Part shown: positions 1 to 11,300 of the stretch, piece after piece
How positions within the stretch are numbered: position 1 is the stretch's first letter
Layout: every line of letters starts with the position of its first letter
Source of the DNA: an uncultured Bacilli bacterium
GTDB lineage: Bacteria; Bacillota_I; Bacilli_A; RF39; UBA660
Reading direction: 5' to 3'
Length of the DNA stretch: 12,641 nucleotides
Assembly (NCBI GenBank): GCA_947629395.1
Contig: CANRDQ010000067.1
Span: forward strand, 1 to 12,641
The notes under the pieces: generated by a model
Database searches by the model: none
The model's input: the letters and a program-made list of their open reading frames with translations, nothing else
Told to the model about the DNA's origin: nothing
Program-made: the position numbers and the translations under genes

Positions 1-807
1 CAAAGTTCATCAGGATATAGATATTCACATTGTATGGTATATGGAGATAGTACATATTGTTCTACGACAGCACCAACGGCGACAGCTTATACAGGATTTT
101 CAAGTGTAGTATTTGCTAGTACAACGTCTGCTGGTTCCATAACTTCCAGTAATTCATTTACTCAAGGTTCTACAATAAGAATATATACATCAACAACTTC
201 CACTACAGCAACATATATAAATACTGGAACAACATATTATGCTTGGGGAACAAAGACTAATACCGCTAATTTCTATTATTACAAGACTTATGGATCTTGT
301 AACAGTAGTTCATGTTCAGCATCCACACAAGACACTAGTGCTAGTAGATCATGTACAACATATGGAAATAATTCTTGTAATGTATCTGCACCAAACGTTT
401 ATCCATATAAGACTAATGGATACGATGTAGCTTACTGGGCAACTACTACTAGTGCAACATCTGGATTAAATTCAGGAGCCTCTATATCTATAAGTGGCAG
501 TGCAACTTATTATGGAGTAGGTTATAGAGACCTTTCAGTTACATTTACTGGTTCTACAGGAGTAACTGTATTGCGATATAATCAATTTACATGTAGAGCT
601 TATGGAAGTCAGTCTTCTTGTACAGTGACAATACCAGGAACGAATGACTTATCATTTGCGGCAAACTATGGACCACCAGCTTGGTACTCAACAACAAATG
701 GAGCGTCCTCTGGAACAACATTAGGAACAAACTCTACGAGCATGACTAAAAATTATAATACTGGTAAAACGACAGCATATTATGTTATGGCAACATATTC
801 TGACCCA
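1..807 (+). repeat. Three tandem A-type repeats in the upstream protein
   Basis: Coding repeats of about 91-92 codons, the first starting at or beyond the window edge. Each has a close Cys pair, CMVYGDSTYC, CTTYGNNSC and CRAYGSQSSC, and ends in a strand like TTYYAWG or ATYYGVG. The middle repeat (259-531) carries an extra close pair of cysteines near its start. They most resemble the A-only repeats in the distal half of the downstream giant protein, for example CTIYGDSTSC. Confidence 0.8.
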
Positions 808-1620
808 GTACCTTCAACATTATCAGAATATCTGATGTATTATGCTAGTGCCACTACAGGAGAAACTAATTGGAATAGTACCCTTAACACTGTACAAAAG
901 AAACAACGAGCGATGGCAGTTGTTCCTATTAATTCTGATTATTTAAATCCATCGCCACCTCAATATTACTTTGTTGGTGATATGCCAGACAACTATATAT
1001 ATTATAATGGTGATGAAGTTTGGAAAGTATTAGGAGTTAGATATGAATATTCACAAGCTAGAAATTCATATGTATACACCACTAAAATAATTAGAACTGC
1101 ATCGGTTGGAAATAGTTCTTTTGGTACAGCTAATTTCTTCTCATCTACGGCACGAGCGACTCTTCATGGTTGGTATAATGGTCGAGCCAGTTATATGAGT
1201 CGAAAATTCACTGTAAGGTTACGTTCATGTAACAAAGCCGATGATAATTATACTTACAACACAGCATGGCAATGTGAAAACTCTAACTCTTTAACTAATG
1301 CCGCTATGGGAGACCCTGTCGCTATATCAAATATAACAGATTATATGGGTACTTATATGGAAGGCTTTAGTGGTGGAAGTTTTAATAGTTTATATTCTAA
1401 AAGTATACCAAAAGCCAGTTGGATGACTAGCTTTGTAGCCAATTCTTGGGTAATGGCTACTAACTCATCTTATGGATCTGCAATGAAAATTAACAATCCA
1501 GCGATGGATGATGAATTTACAAATTATTCTGCAGGTATTGTTCCTGTCATGTACCTAGAGCCTGAAACTATAAGGTCTAGTGGTACGGGAGGTAGTGGTA
1601 GTCCTTTTCGAATAGCTTAG
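1..1620 (+). CDS. 3' part of a giant cysteine-paired repeat surface protein (5' truncated by window edge)
   Basis: The frame is open from base 1, so the ATG at 34 is internal: it lies between the two cysteines of a repeat (C-x-x-YG-x-S-x-x-C) and has no Shine-Dalgarno site. About 539 residues are visible. In order they are three A-type repeats (1-258, which may be incomplete at its N-terminal end, 259-531 and 532-807), a linker (808-960) and a C-terminal domain (about 961-1617). The repeats share a cysteine pair around YG, a proline-containing strand and a TYYA/TYYG-like end with the repeats of the giant protein encoded at 2400-11909. The C-terminal domain also matches that protein: GDMPDNY, a W-K-V-L-G-V strand, DYMGTYMEG, a PVMYLEPETI strand and a final GGSGSPFRIA. 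No sortase motif or C-terminal membrane segment is present. Composition is rich in Ser, Thr and Tyr. The protein is probably surface-exposed; its N-terminus and full length are unknown. It is followed after 18 bp by a small membrane protein gene. Confidence 0.9.
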   Translation, partial: QSSSGYRYSHCMVYGDSTYCSTTAPTATAYTGFSSVVFASTTSAGSITSSNSFTQGSTIRIYTSTTSTTATYINTGTTYYAWGTKTNTANFYYYKTYGSCNSSSCSASTQDTSASRSCTTYGNNSCNVSAPNVYPYKTNGYDVAYWATTTSATSGLNSGASISISGSATYYGVGYRDLSVTFTGSTGVTVLRYNQFTCRAYGSQSSCTVTIPGTNDLSFAANYGPPAWYSTTNGASSGTTLGTNSTSMTKNYNTGKTTAYYVMATYSDPVPSTLSEYLMYYASATTGETNWNSTLNTVQKKQRAMAVVPINSDYLNPSPPQYYFVGDMPDNYIYYNGDEVWKVLGVRYEYSQARNSYVYTTKIIRTASVGNSSFGTANFFSSTARATLHGWYNGRASYMSRKFTVRLRSCNKADDNYTYNTAWQCENSNSLTNAAMGDPVAISNITDYMGTYMEGFSGGSFNSLYSKSIPKASWMTSFVANSWVMATNSSYGSAMKINNPAMDDEFTNYSAGIVPVMYLEPETIRSSGTGGSGSPFRIA

Positions 1621-1638
1621 GAAGAGAGGTTATTAAAT

Positions 1639-2223
1639 ATGAATAAATTAAAAAATATATTTAATTTCATTTTGAATAAAATAATAAAAAAAATAAAATT
1701 AATATATATTTTTGTAGTGCTTATACTTGTTATACTTATTTGTGGTGGAATTTGTTTATACAATTATCTAAATGAACCCAAAAATTTAGAGGATTATTTA
1801 AAATCAGAAAATTATAAACAAGATAAGTGGGAATGCTACACTAAAACCGTTAAAAACTCTGTTCCTGAAGAGGAAGAAGTTCAATTCTGTTTTAATGAAT
1901 GTAAATATTTTTCAACATTTAGTGTTGAAAAAATAGCCATAGATTTTACCAATTTAAATGCTGTATATAAATATGGAGCTTTCGTTAATCTAGAATTTAA
2001 TTTAAATGATCCTGATGGTGGAACATGTAATGCCATGTCAAATCAAGCACCACCAGAAGGTACAGAGTCATTTAATACTTTTTGTGAAATGGCTAAGCAA
2101 AGAGCTAAGCAAAGAGTAGAAACTTTTAAAAATATTATTCAGGATTATTCACTAAAATGTAAACCAAAAATTATTTCGGATATAAATGATTTTGCTAAAT
2201 CGTATCCTAAAATGGACTCATAA
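1639..2223 (+). CDS. Single-pass membrane protein with six conserved extracytoplasmic cysteines, copy 1
   Basis: A 194-residue protein of a family I do not recognise. The start is supported by an AGAGGT Shine-Dalgarno site at 1625-1630, eight bases before the ATG. A lysine-rich N-terminus (residues 1-20) precedes one hydrophobic segment (about 21-43), which predicts a type II signal anchor with residues 44-194 outside. It is clearly paralogous to the 196-residue protein encoded at 11936-12526. Shared blocks include P-K-N/D-L-E-x-YL, DKW-E/D-C, FCFNECKY, AID, GTC and FKNI. Six cysteines outside the membrane align between copies (66, 84, 88, 130, 149, 174). Two more, in the membrane segment (35, 39), are unique to this copy. 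It lies 18 bp after the large-protein stop, so co-transcription is likely. A role in anchoring, folding or assembling that protein is inference from position only. The gene ends in tandem in-frame stops, TAA TAG. Confidence 0.88.
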   Translation: MNKLKNIFNFILNKIIKKIKLIYIFVVLILVILICGGICLYNYLNEPKNLEDYLKSENYKQDKWECYTKTVKNSVPEEEEVQFCFNECKYFSTFSVEKIAIDFTNLNAVYKYGAFVNLEFNLNDPDGGTCNAMSNQAPPEGTESFNTFCEMAKQRAKQRVETFKNIIQDYSLKCKPKIISDINDFAKSYPKMDS

Positions 2224-2243
2224 TAGGTATATAAATTATTAAT

Positions 2244-2284
2244 AAAGTAAGTGTTTAAAAACATGTTTAAAACACTTACTTTTT
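2244..2284 (+). terminator. Rho-independent terminator after module 1
   Basis: AGTAAGTGTTT (2246-2256) pairs perfectly with AAACACTTACT (2270-2280), giving an 11-bp stem that two flanking A-T pairs extend. A TTTT tract follows (2281-2284). The loop contains the self-complementary AAACATGTTT. It separates module 1 from the promoter of the next gene. Confidence 0.85.
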
Positions 2285-2317
2285 ATATGTAGTTAATAAT
2301 AGTAAAAAAGGCGTATC

Positions 2318-2369
2318 TGGTAATTTTTACCAACAGTTTACTATATGGTATTGTAGTATAATTATAGTA
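2318..2369 (+). promoter_or_regulatory. Probable promoter of the giant gene with operator-like repeats
   Basis: A consensus -10 hexamer TATAAT lies at 2357-2362, with transcription expected to begin near 2369 and the ATG at 2400. No good -35 sits 17 bp upstream (CAGTTT at 2334-2339), so an activator may be needed. Three small symmetric or repeated elements cluster here: the dyad TGGTAA-TTT-TTACCA (2318-2332), direct repeats TTTAC at 2326 and 2337 (11 bp apart), and inverted arms TACTATA (2339-2345) and TATAGTA (2363-2369) that flank the -10. Regulation is inferred from these shapes; no known operator is recognised. Confidence 0.5.
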
Positions 2370-2380
2370 GTAGTCAAAAT

Positions 2381-2390
2381 AGGAATGGTG
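2381..2390 (+). promoter_or_regulatory. Ribosome binding site of the giant gene
   Basis: AGGAATGGTG is a split Shine-Dalgarno: both AGGA and GGTG can pair with the 16S rRNA 3' end, the latter nine bases before the ATG at 2400. The hydrophobic N-terminus that follows directly supports this start. Confidence 0.6.
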
Positions 2391-2399
2391 TGATTAAAA

Positions 2400-5300
2400 A
2401 TGCAGAAATTTAAAGTTAAATCTAAATTATTTTTAGTTGCTATCATTGGGCTATTAGCTGTTACTATAATAGGAGTTTCTTATGGTTTCTATTTAGTTAG
2501 CTATAAGAGCCCAACAGTCCATTCCGTTGTTGCAGGAACTTTTAATATTGATTATGAAGATGGAGAGTATATTAACTTATCTGAAACAGTACCAATGTCT
2601 GATATTAAGGGTATGCAGACTGAAGAATATACTTTCACTATTTCTAATACGGGAAATGTAGATGCTAAATATAGAGTGTTATTTGAACAAGATGAATCTA
2701 TCAATAAGAATTTAAGATTATCACCAACCCAAATAAAATATAGTTTAAAAGATGAGTCAGGTATTTGGAGTCAACCTGAACTTCTTTCTGATAATAACTT
2801 AATTCTAGTTGATACTAAAGAATTAGATGCTGAAGGTAGTAATACAACTTCAAAAGTTACATATTCTATTAAACTTTGGGTAGATGAGAATGTTGGAAAT
2901 GAAGGACAAGGTAGAACTTTTGGAGGAAAAGTAGTTGTTGATGCAATTCAAGGAGAAGCTACTATTGATGATTTTACAATCATGGCTCAACCTCTTATTG
3001 TTTTAAATGGAAAAGATGTTGAATATGTAGAAGTTGGTAGTAAATATGATGACCCAGGAGTAAAAGAAGTTTTACATCATAGTGAAAAGATAGATCCTGA
3101 TAGTGTTAAAATTAGTTATGAATATTTTGATGGAAATACTACAGAAGTTGTATCAAGTGTAAATACTGATAAAGTAGGAGTATATTATATAACTTATAAA
3201 GTAGAAGATAGTAAAGGTACTCAAGGGTCTATAGTTAGAACCGTAAATGTTTATCCAAAAGATACTAATGCCCCTGTAATTAGACTTCGTGGAGAAAGCT
3301 TAGTTACTATCCTAACAGGTGAAGAATTTAATGATGAAGGTGCTACTGCTAGTGATGAAGAAGATGGAGATTTAACTAGTAGAATAGTAACTGTTGGAAA
3401 AGTTAATAATTTAAGAGTCGGAACATATACAATCAAATATTTAGTAGAAGATCAAGCTGGAAATACTTCTAGTGCTACTAGAACAGTAATAGTTAGAGAT
3501 AATAATTATATTAGAGTTAAATTTGTTAAGGGACCAGGAGTTAGTGAAATTGGTCAAGAAGAAGTAGTTTGTCAACTTGAAGGAACAAATGATAGTTGTG
3601 AGATTCTTTTACCAACCATTACTGAACTTCCAGGTTATAATAAAGGATTCTTTAGTGAAGATATAGAAGCTTTAGAAGGAGAACTTCCAGGTACTACAAT
3701 TAGAGTAAGTAAACCTACAACTTATTATGCTAAAGCTCTAGATAATACTAAACCAGAATGTCGTGTTGTTAGTGTTACTCCTAAAGATATAGATGCTAAA
3801 GACGAAGCAAAAGTTGTTATTGAATGTACTGATACTAGTGGAAACGTTACTTCTAATATGACCGAAGATGATATTACTTTACTAACTGATGGAGAAGAAA
3901 TTACTTTAAATGAAAAATCATTAAGTAATGCTGAATCAGTAAAAGATGGAATAAGACATACTCTTACTGTAAAAGGATTCTCTAGAGGAGGAAACTTATC
4001 CGTAAATATTAAAGAGGGTAGTGTTAGTGATGAAAGTGGTAATACTAATGAAGAAGTTACTTTGAAAACTGATGCTACTATTCATAAAACTTTAACTGTA
4101 ACTTATGAAAAAGGACCAGGAGTTAGTGAAATTAGTAAAGAAACAGATACTTGTGAAATAGAAGATGGAGCAAGTTCTTGTCTTATAGAACTTCCAACTA
4201 TTACTGAACTTCCAGGTTATGAAAAAGGTTATTGGTATGAAAATATTGATACTTTAGAAGATGGTAAAGCTCCACAATCTAGTGTAACTATAAGTGAAGA
4301 TACTACTTTCTATGCTGTTGCGAAAGATGAAACTTTACCAGTTTGTAAAATTATAAGTGCCGAACCAACTAGAATTGATGCTAGTGAATCTACTACTATA
4401 GTTATTGAATGTAGTGATACTAGTGGTAGTGTTCTTTCTTCACTTACTGCAAACGATATTACTCCATTAGTAGGAGATATCGAAGATACACCAGAAACTA
4501 AGATTTTAAGTTCCGGAAGTTATACAGATAATATTGTTAGACATACTTTACAAATAGGTGGCTTTACTAGAGGAGGAAAACTTTCCTTAATAATTGCCAA
4601 AGGAAAAGTTAGCGATAGTAGTGATAATCAAAATTTAGAAACTACTCTTACTACAGATGTAGTTATTGAAAAAAGAATTAATGTAACATATGAAACAATT
4701 AGTGGTGTTGATAATGTTGGAAAAAGTCAAGATTATTGTGTTTTAGAAAATGGACAAAGTAGTTGTGAGATAGAACTTCCTTCTATTACCCCACTTACAG
4801 GATATGATAATGGTTTATGGTATGAAGATGCTAGTGGTAGTGGTGAAGGTAAAGCTCCATTAACAACTGTACAAGTTTCTACAGATAAAACATTCTTTGC
4901 CAAAGCAACTGATACAGAACAACCAATATGTAGTGTTTTAAGTGCTGATCCTAAAGCCATTAATAGAGATGGACAAACTACTATTGAATTTGAATGTACT
5001 GATACAACAGGTATAGTTAGTTCAACTTTAACTGAAGATGATATTGTTGTTAAAGTAGGGGCAGGAGAAGATAAACCTACTATAAAACAATTAGGACAAG
5101 CTACTCAAACAGCTAAAGGAGTAAAACATACTTTAACTTTAGGAGGATTTGGTAAACACGGTGAATTATCTTTTGATATTCCAAGTGGAAAATTCACAGA
5201 TGCTAGTAATAATGGAAACCAACAAACAACTTTAACACCAGGAGTTAATATTGGTGATAACCTTACTGTTAGATTTGAAGCTGGTACAGGAGTAAGTGAA

Positions 5301-8300
5301 GTAGGAAAACCAAGTGATTATTGTGAAGTAGGAAGTGGAGATATTAGTTGTAATGTAGAACTTCCAACTATTACCGAACTTCCAGGATATAGTAATGGAC
5401 TTTGGTATGAAAGTGCAAATCCTGATGGAACAACAGAAGGTTTAAGACCAGGAACTAGTGTAACTGTAACTGAGGATACAACTTATTATGCTATTGCGAA
5501 AGATGTAGAAAAACCTACTTGTAAAATAGTAAGTTCAAGTCCTAATTTAATTAATAAAGCTGATTCCACAGAAATAACTATTGAATGTAGTGATACCAGT
5601 GGAAATGTTACTTCTTCATTAACTGAAAGTGATATAGATATTTATGTAGATGGAGAAATGGATTACCCTAATACTAAAGACTTAACACCTGCTGTACCTT
5701 CTGAAAAAGGAGTAAGGCATACTTTAACAGTAGGAGGATTTAGTAGAAAAGGTTCTTTAGCAATTGAACTTAATAAAGGAAGAGTAAGTGATTCAAGTAA
5801 TAATACTAATGATAAAATAAAACTTGAAACAGAAGTTGAAATTACTAATGAAATAACTGCTCAATTTAAAAAAGGAGCAGGAGTAAAAGATATTAGTAAT
5901 GCTACTGAAAGTTGTGAAATTTCAAATGGAGAGACAACTTGTGAAGTTACTCTTCCAGATATCACTGAACTTCCAGGATATAGTAATGGACTTTGGTATA
6001 CAACTGAAGAAGCTTCAGGAGAAGGACTTGCTTCAGGTACAAAAGTAAAAATAAAAGATAATACAACATATTATGCTATCGCTAAAGATGAAGAAGCTCC
6101 AGAATGTAATTTAGTTAGTGCTACACCTAGATATGTAAATAGAGATGGATCAGTAACTATTATATTTGAATGTAGTGATACCAGTGGAACTGTAACCTCA
6201 GAATTACAAAAAGATGATATTTCTATTACTGTAGGTGGTGCTGCAGATACACCAAAAGAAAAAGAATTAAGTTCAGCAATTACTGAAGGTAGTGGAGTTA
6301 GACACACTTTAACTTTAGGTGGATTTAATAGAAGTGGAGATTTAGCTTTTACTATCGCCGGTGGTAAAATTAGTGATGGTAGTCATAATACTAACGTTTC
6401 AAAGACAATTACTCCAAATGTAACTGTTAATGATAGAGTAACTGTTACTTTAAAATCTAGCGGTGGAGTAGAATTTATAGATGAGACAATTTATTGTGAT
6501 ATTGAAAACGGAAATAGTAGTTGTGAAATAACTCTTCCAGATATCACGCCAATTGCTGGTTATAGTAATCCTATGTGGTATGAAGATAGTTCTATGAGTA
6601 GTGAAGGAAAAACTCCTCGAAGTAGAGTATCTGTAAGTGATGATAAAACATTCTATGCTATCGCAACAGATACAGAGAAACCTACTTGTAGTATTGTTAG
6701 TGAACAACCATTAAGTTTAAATAGAGAAGAAAGTACTACTATAGTTATTGAATGTTCTGATACAAGTGGAAGTGCTACTTCATTCTTAAATACTTCTGAT
6801 TTTACAATATTAGTTGGAGGCCAAACTGATGAACCTAATATTAAAAGTTCTTCAAAAACAACTGAAGATGGAAAAGTAAAACATACTTTAACATTAGGTG
6901 AGTTTGGTAGAAGTGGACAAGTTGCCATATCTATACCTGCTAATAAGGTAAGAGATGAAAGTCTAAACTATAATATAGCTACAACTCTTACATCTAAAGT
7001 ATTTGTTAATGATCGTATAACAGTTAAATTTGAGAAAGGTAATGGAGTACAATCAGTAGGGGATGATGAAATCACTTGTGATGTAACTTCTGATGGTGGA
7101 TGTACTGTTCAGTTACCTGATATTCAATCTTTACCAGGATATGATGATGGTTTATGGTATAACAATGAACAAGGTACAGGTATAGGTACTAGTGCAGGAC
7201 AACAGGTAACCGTTAATGAAAGTACAACTTATTATGCTATAGCTAAAGATTCAACAGCACCAGTATGTAGGTTGTCATCAGCAACCCCATCTGAAATAGG
7301 TCCTGAAGAAACAGCTACGGTTGTAATAGAATGTACTGATACAAGTGGAAGTGTAGTACCAAAACTTCAAGAAAGTGATTTATCTGTTTTAGTAGGTGGA
7401 GCTCAAGATAATGAGGTAACAAAAACTCTTAGTAGTTCAGCTTTATCTAACGGAGTTAAATATAATATTAAATTATCAAAATTCTCTAGAGTAGGTGCTG
7501 TGTCATTATCAATTCCAACAGGTGCGGTTGAAGATGGTAGTGGTAATAAGAGTGCTGGTGAGACATTTACTTTGGGAGTAGAAGTTAAAAAGAGAATAAC
7601 AGTTTACTTTGAACCAAAAGATGGTGTTGTCTCAATTGGTGAAGATAGAAAATCTTGTGATTTAACAGGATCATCAAAGAGTTGTTCTATAGAATTACCA
7701 ACAATTACTTCTCAAGCAGGTTATGATGATGGTTTATGGTATGAAGATGAATCAGGTAGTGGTTCTGGAAAAACTCCTGGAACTTCAATAACAGTTACAG
7801 AAAGTACAACTTATTATGCCATTGCTAAAGATACTACTAAACCAGTATGTAATTTTGTAAGTGCTGAACCAGATTCAATAGCCAAAACAGAAACAACAAC
7901 TGTTACTATAGATTGTACTGATACAAGTGGAAGTGTTACATCTTCACTTACAGATAGTCAAATTACTGTAAATGTTGGAGGTACAACAGATACAGGAGTT
8001 TCTAAAACATTAAGAGAAGAAAGTGTTGATAATGGAATTAGATATAAAATATCTATGTCTAACTTTACATCAGGAGGAGCAGTATCAGTAACTATACCAA
8101 GTGGAGCAGTACATGATAGTAGTAATAATCCTAATAATGCTTATACGGCTTCAAGAGTAGTAACAATAACTGATTCTAAAAAACTTACAATTATTCGTAA
8201 AAGTGGAATAACAGCTATTGGTGGAGATACAGCTTCACAAGTAACTTTAACTTGTTCAGTTTCTAGTGGTTCATCTTGTAGTATTGATTTACCTGAACTT

Positions 8301-11300
8301 ACTGTTGCTAATGGATATGATGGTGGTGCTTATTCAACTACTACAAATGGAGATGGACTTATTCAATCATCTAATATAACGATGACTAGCGATACGACGA
8401 TATATGCCTTAGGATATAAGGAACTAGAATTACAACTAAGAAAACTTACAGGAGTAACTTCTCTAGCTTCTGATACAGCTTCATGTCGTGCTTATGGCTC
8501 TTCATCATGTCAAGCTATGTTACCTTTAGTAGTAGGTTTTGAGAGTGGATATAATTCTGCGAAATATGTTGCTAGTAGGGCAGCTACTACAGGAGGATAT
8601 GATCCTGGTAGTTTCATAACTATTACTACAACTATGGATGGAAGTACTTACTATGTAATAGGAGTAAAGAAAGTTACTGTTACCTTAGTACGTGGTAAAG
8701 GTGTTTCATCTATTAATGGAAATCAAACATCAACTCAATATCTAGAATGTGTTAGTTATGGAGATGCCCAATGTAGTGTAGATTTACCTGATATTACTCC
8801 AAGTGCAGGTTATAGTAATCCAATGTGGGTTTTAACAGGAGGTAGTGCTGCTGTTTCTTATCCACCATATTCAACAATTTATCCAACTGAAGATCAAACT
8901 TATACAGCAAATGCTTATAAAGATTATACTTTAACAATTAAGATGGGTACTGGAGTTAGATATATAGATGGTTATGCACGTACTTATACAGCAACTTGTT
9001 CTGTTCAAAGTAGTGGAACTTGTACCATTTCTGTACCATCAATTACAGTAAACAATTCTTATACTGGCGGTGGTCTAGTTTTAGATTCTGAACCAACTAA
9101 AGTTCTTTATAAACAATTTGAAGATATTACTATGACAGATGATGCCGAGTATACGGCAGTTGGTTATACTGATATAACAGTTAGTTATAGATATGGAACA
9201 GGAGTAAGTAGGATTGGAAGAAATTCCGATACTTGTGAGTTAGTTGGATCAGCTAGTAGTTGTTCTATAGAATTACCAACCATAACAACATCTGCTAGTC
9301 CTTATGTAGGTAGTTATTGGTATGAAGGAACTTCAACTACAGGTCATTATGAAAATGGATATAATCCTGGTGATACAGTTAGTGTTAGTTCTAATAAAAC
9401 CTTTACCGCAATAGGAACACGATTAGTACAACTACAAATTTATAGAACAGGTTCAATTACAAGGATAAATAATAGTACAGCTAATCCTTATACAATGAGT
9501 TCTTATGCTTATGGTAGTGAACAAGCTAGATTTTATTTACCAAGTACAACTCCAGCTTCTGTAAATGGTCATAAATCTTATTTTAGTACAGATTCAGATG
9601 GAATAGATTCAGTTGGAGAGTCAGGAGATGTTTACTATGTAAGTCCTTCTAATATTAGTGCTACTCCAACTAAAGTTGAAACACTTTATGCTATTATAGA
9701 AGAACCTATTACAATTACTTTTAAAGCTTATAGTGGTGCCGGAACATCTTATTTAAATGGAAGTTCTAGTACTACAGTAGTAACTAAAGAATGTTACAAG
9801 ACTGGTAATGAAGAATCTTGTGAAGTTCAAACTCCAACTATTTACGTAGCTAGTGGATATGAAAGTGGTACTGGTATGTGGTATGAAGGTAATAATTTAA
9901 CAACAGCTCCAGAAAATGCTGTTGGTACTAGTGGAGGAAGTTATTTAACTGTATCAAAAAGTACAACTTATACCGCTGTAGCGACACGTATGTTTAGTGT
10001 TAACTTCTATGATACAGTTTCGGCAAAACCTAGTGGTAGTTCTGGAGGTTATGCCACTAAATCATGTCATGCTTCTGGTTCAACAGGTACTTGTAAATTA
10101 ACAACTCCATCAATTACTAGAAGTTCTACTAGTTATTCATCAACTGTATATTATTCTAAGAGTAGAACAGGAACATTATCTTCTACAGCAGGAGATGATA
10201 GTACTCCTACAAATGATGCGGGTAGTGGTGTGCAAATCACTGTAAGTTCTAGTTCTACTAAAACATTTTATGCAATTTCAAGTAGAATTTTAAATAGATA
10301 TTTTTATAATAATGATGGTAGTGCTGGAGGAATACAATCCATTGGTACACAAGGAGCAGTAACTTGTACTATATATGGAGATTCAACATCTTGTTCTATA
10401 AAATCTCCAACTATTACTGCAGTTAGTGGTTGGCTTGATCCTCAATGGTATCCAAGTTCTGATGCTACTACTGGTGGTTATCCATACAATGCTACTATGG
10501 TGCTTAACACTACAACTTCAGGTAACAATGCGACTGGCCAAAGTTACTATGCCAGAGCTTATCGATATTTCTATGCTAATTATCATAATGCACCTGAAGC
10601 AGGAGTAGTTCAGTACGATACTTCAGTATCTAATAACTGTAAAGTTTTTGGTAGTACTTCAAGTTGTACTATTAATTTACCAACCATAACGGTTTATGCA
10701 CCATACTTTGACGGTGCTATTTGGACAACTAGTAAGGACTATGATCAAACAAGTGGAGATCAACCTGGTGCTATTAAAGTTTTAACCGCTGTAAATCAAG
10801 ATTTTTATGCAGTAGGTTATCAAATCTATAATGCTAATTTCGTATTAGGTGAAGGAGTTACTAGTATCAGTCAAAATTCAACTACTTGTTATAGTTGGGG
10901 AATTAGACATGCTTGTAATGCTTCAACGCCACAAATTACAGGTTATGCTCAAAATTATGGTAATGGATTCTTTACTGGAGATCAAAATGCTCAAGGTGGA
11001 GTTACTCCTGGAGATCAAATACTTTTATCAGGAGATGGAACTGTAAAAGAATATACGGTTTGGGCTAAAGCCGTAAAAGAAGCTATTACTAATTTTGCTC
11101 AGCTTTTAATAAGTAAATCTAATAATTCAGATGCTAGTGGTTGGGACTCTAAAACTCCTCAACAACACCAACAACCATTCATAACTATTCAAAATTCAAA
11201 TTTAGTTGGTAGCGATCATCCTATGTACAGATTTATGGGTAATATGCCTGAAAATTATGTTTATTGGAATGGTGAACAATGGCGTGTCATTGGTGTTGAA

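Noticed and set aside
34..36. ATG at 34 as the true start of the first gene
   Set aside because: The frame is open back to base 1, the ATG lies inside a Cys-YG-Cys repeat motif, and there is no ribosome binding site or signal sequence.
239..430. Plus-strand open frame in another phase within the first gene
   Set aside because: It overlaps repeat coding sequence and has low-complexity His/Ile/Leu-rich content with no start signal. The same applies to 10426-10608 and 10849-11046.
3251..6928. Several minus-strand open frames of 61-91 codons within the giant gene
   Set aside because: They lie opposite strongly repetitive coding sequence, recur in similar positions of successive repeats and show no domain or start signal. 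They are shadows of the + strand gene.
3510..11081. CRISPR-like regular repeat array
   Set aside because: The periodicity is 240-590 bp, is a multiple of three and encodes protein domains. There are no short identical direct repeats with unique spacers.
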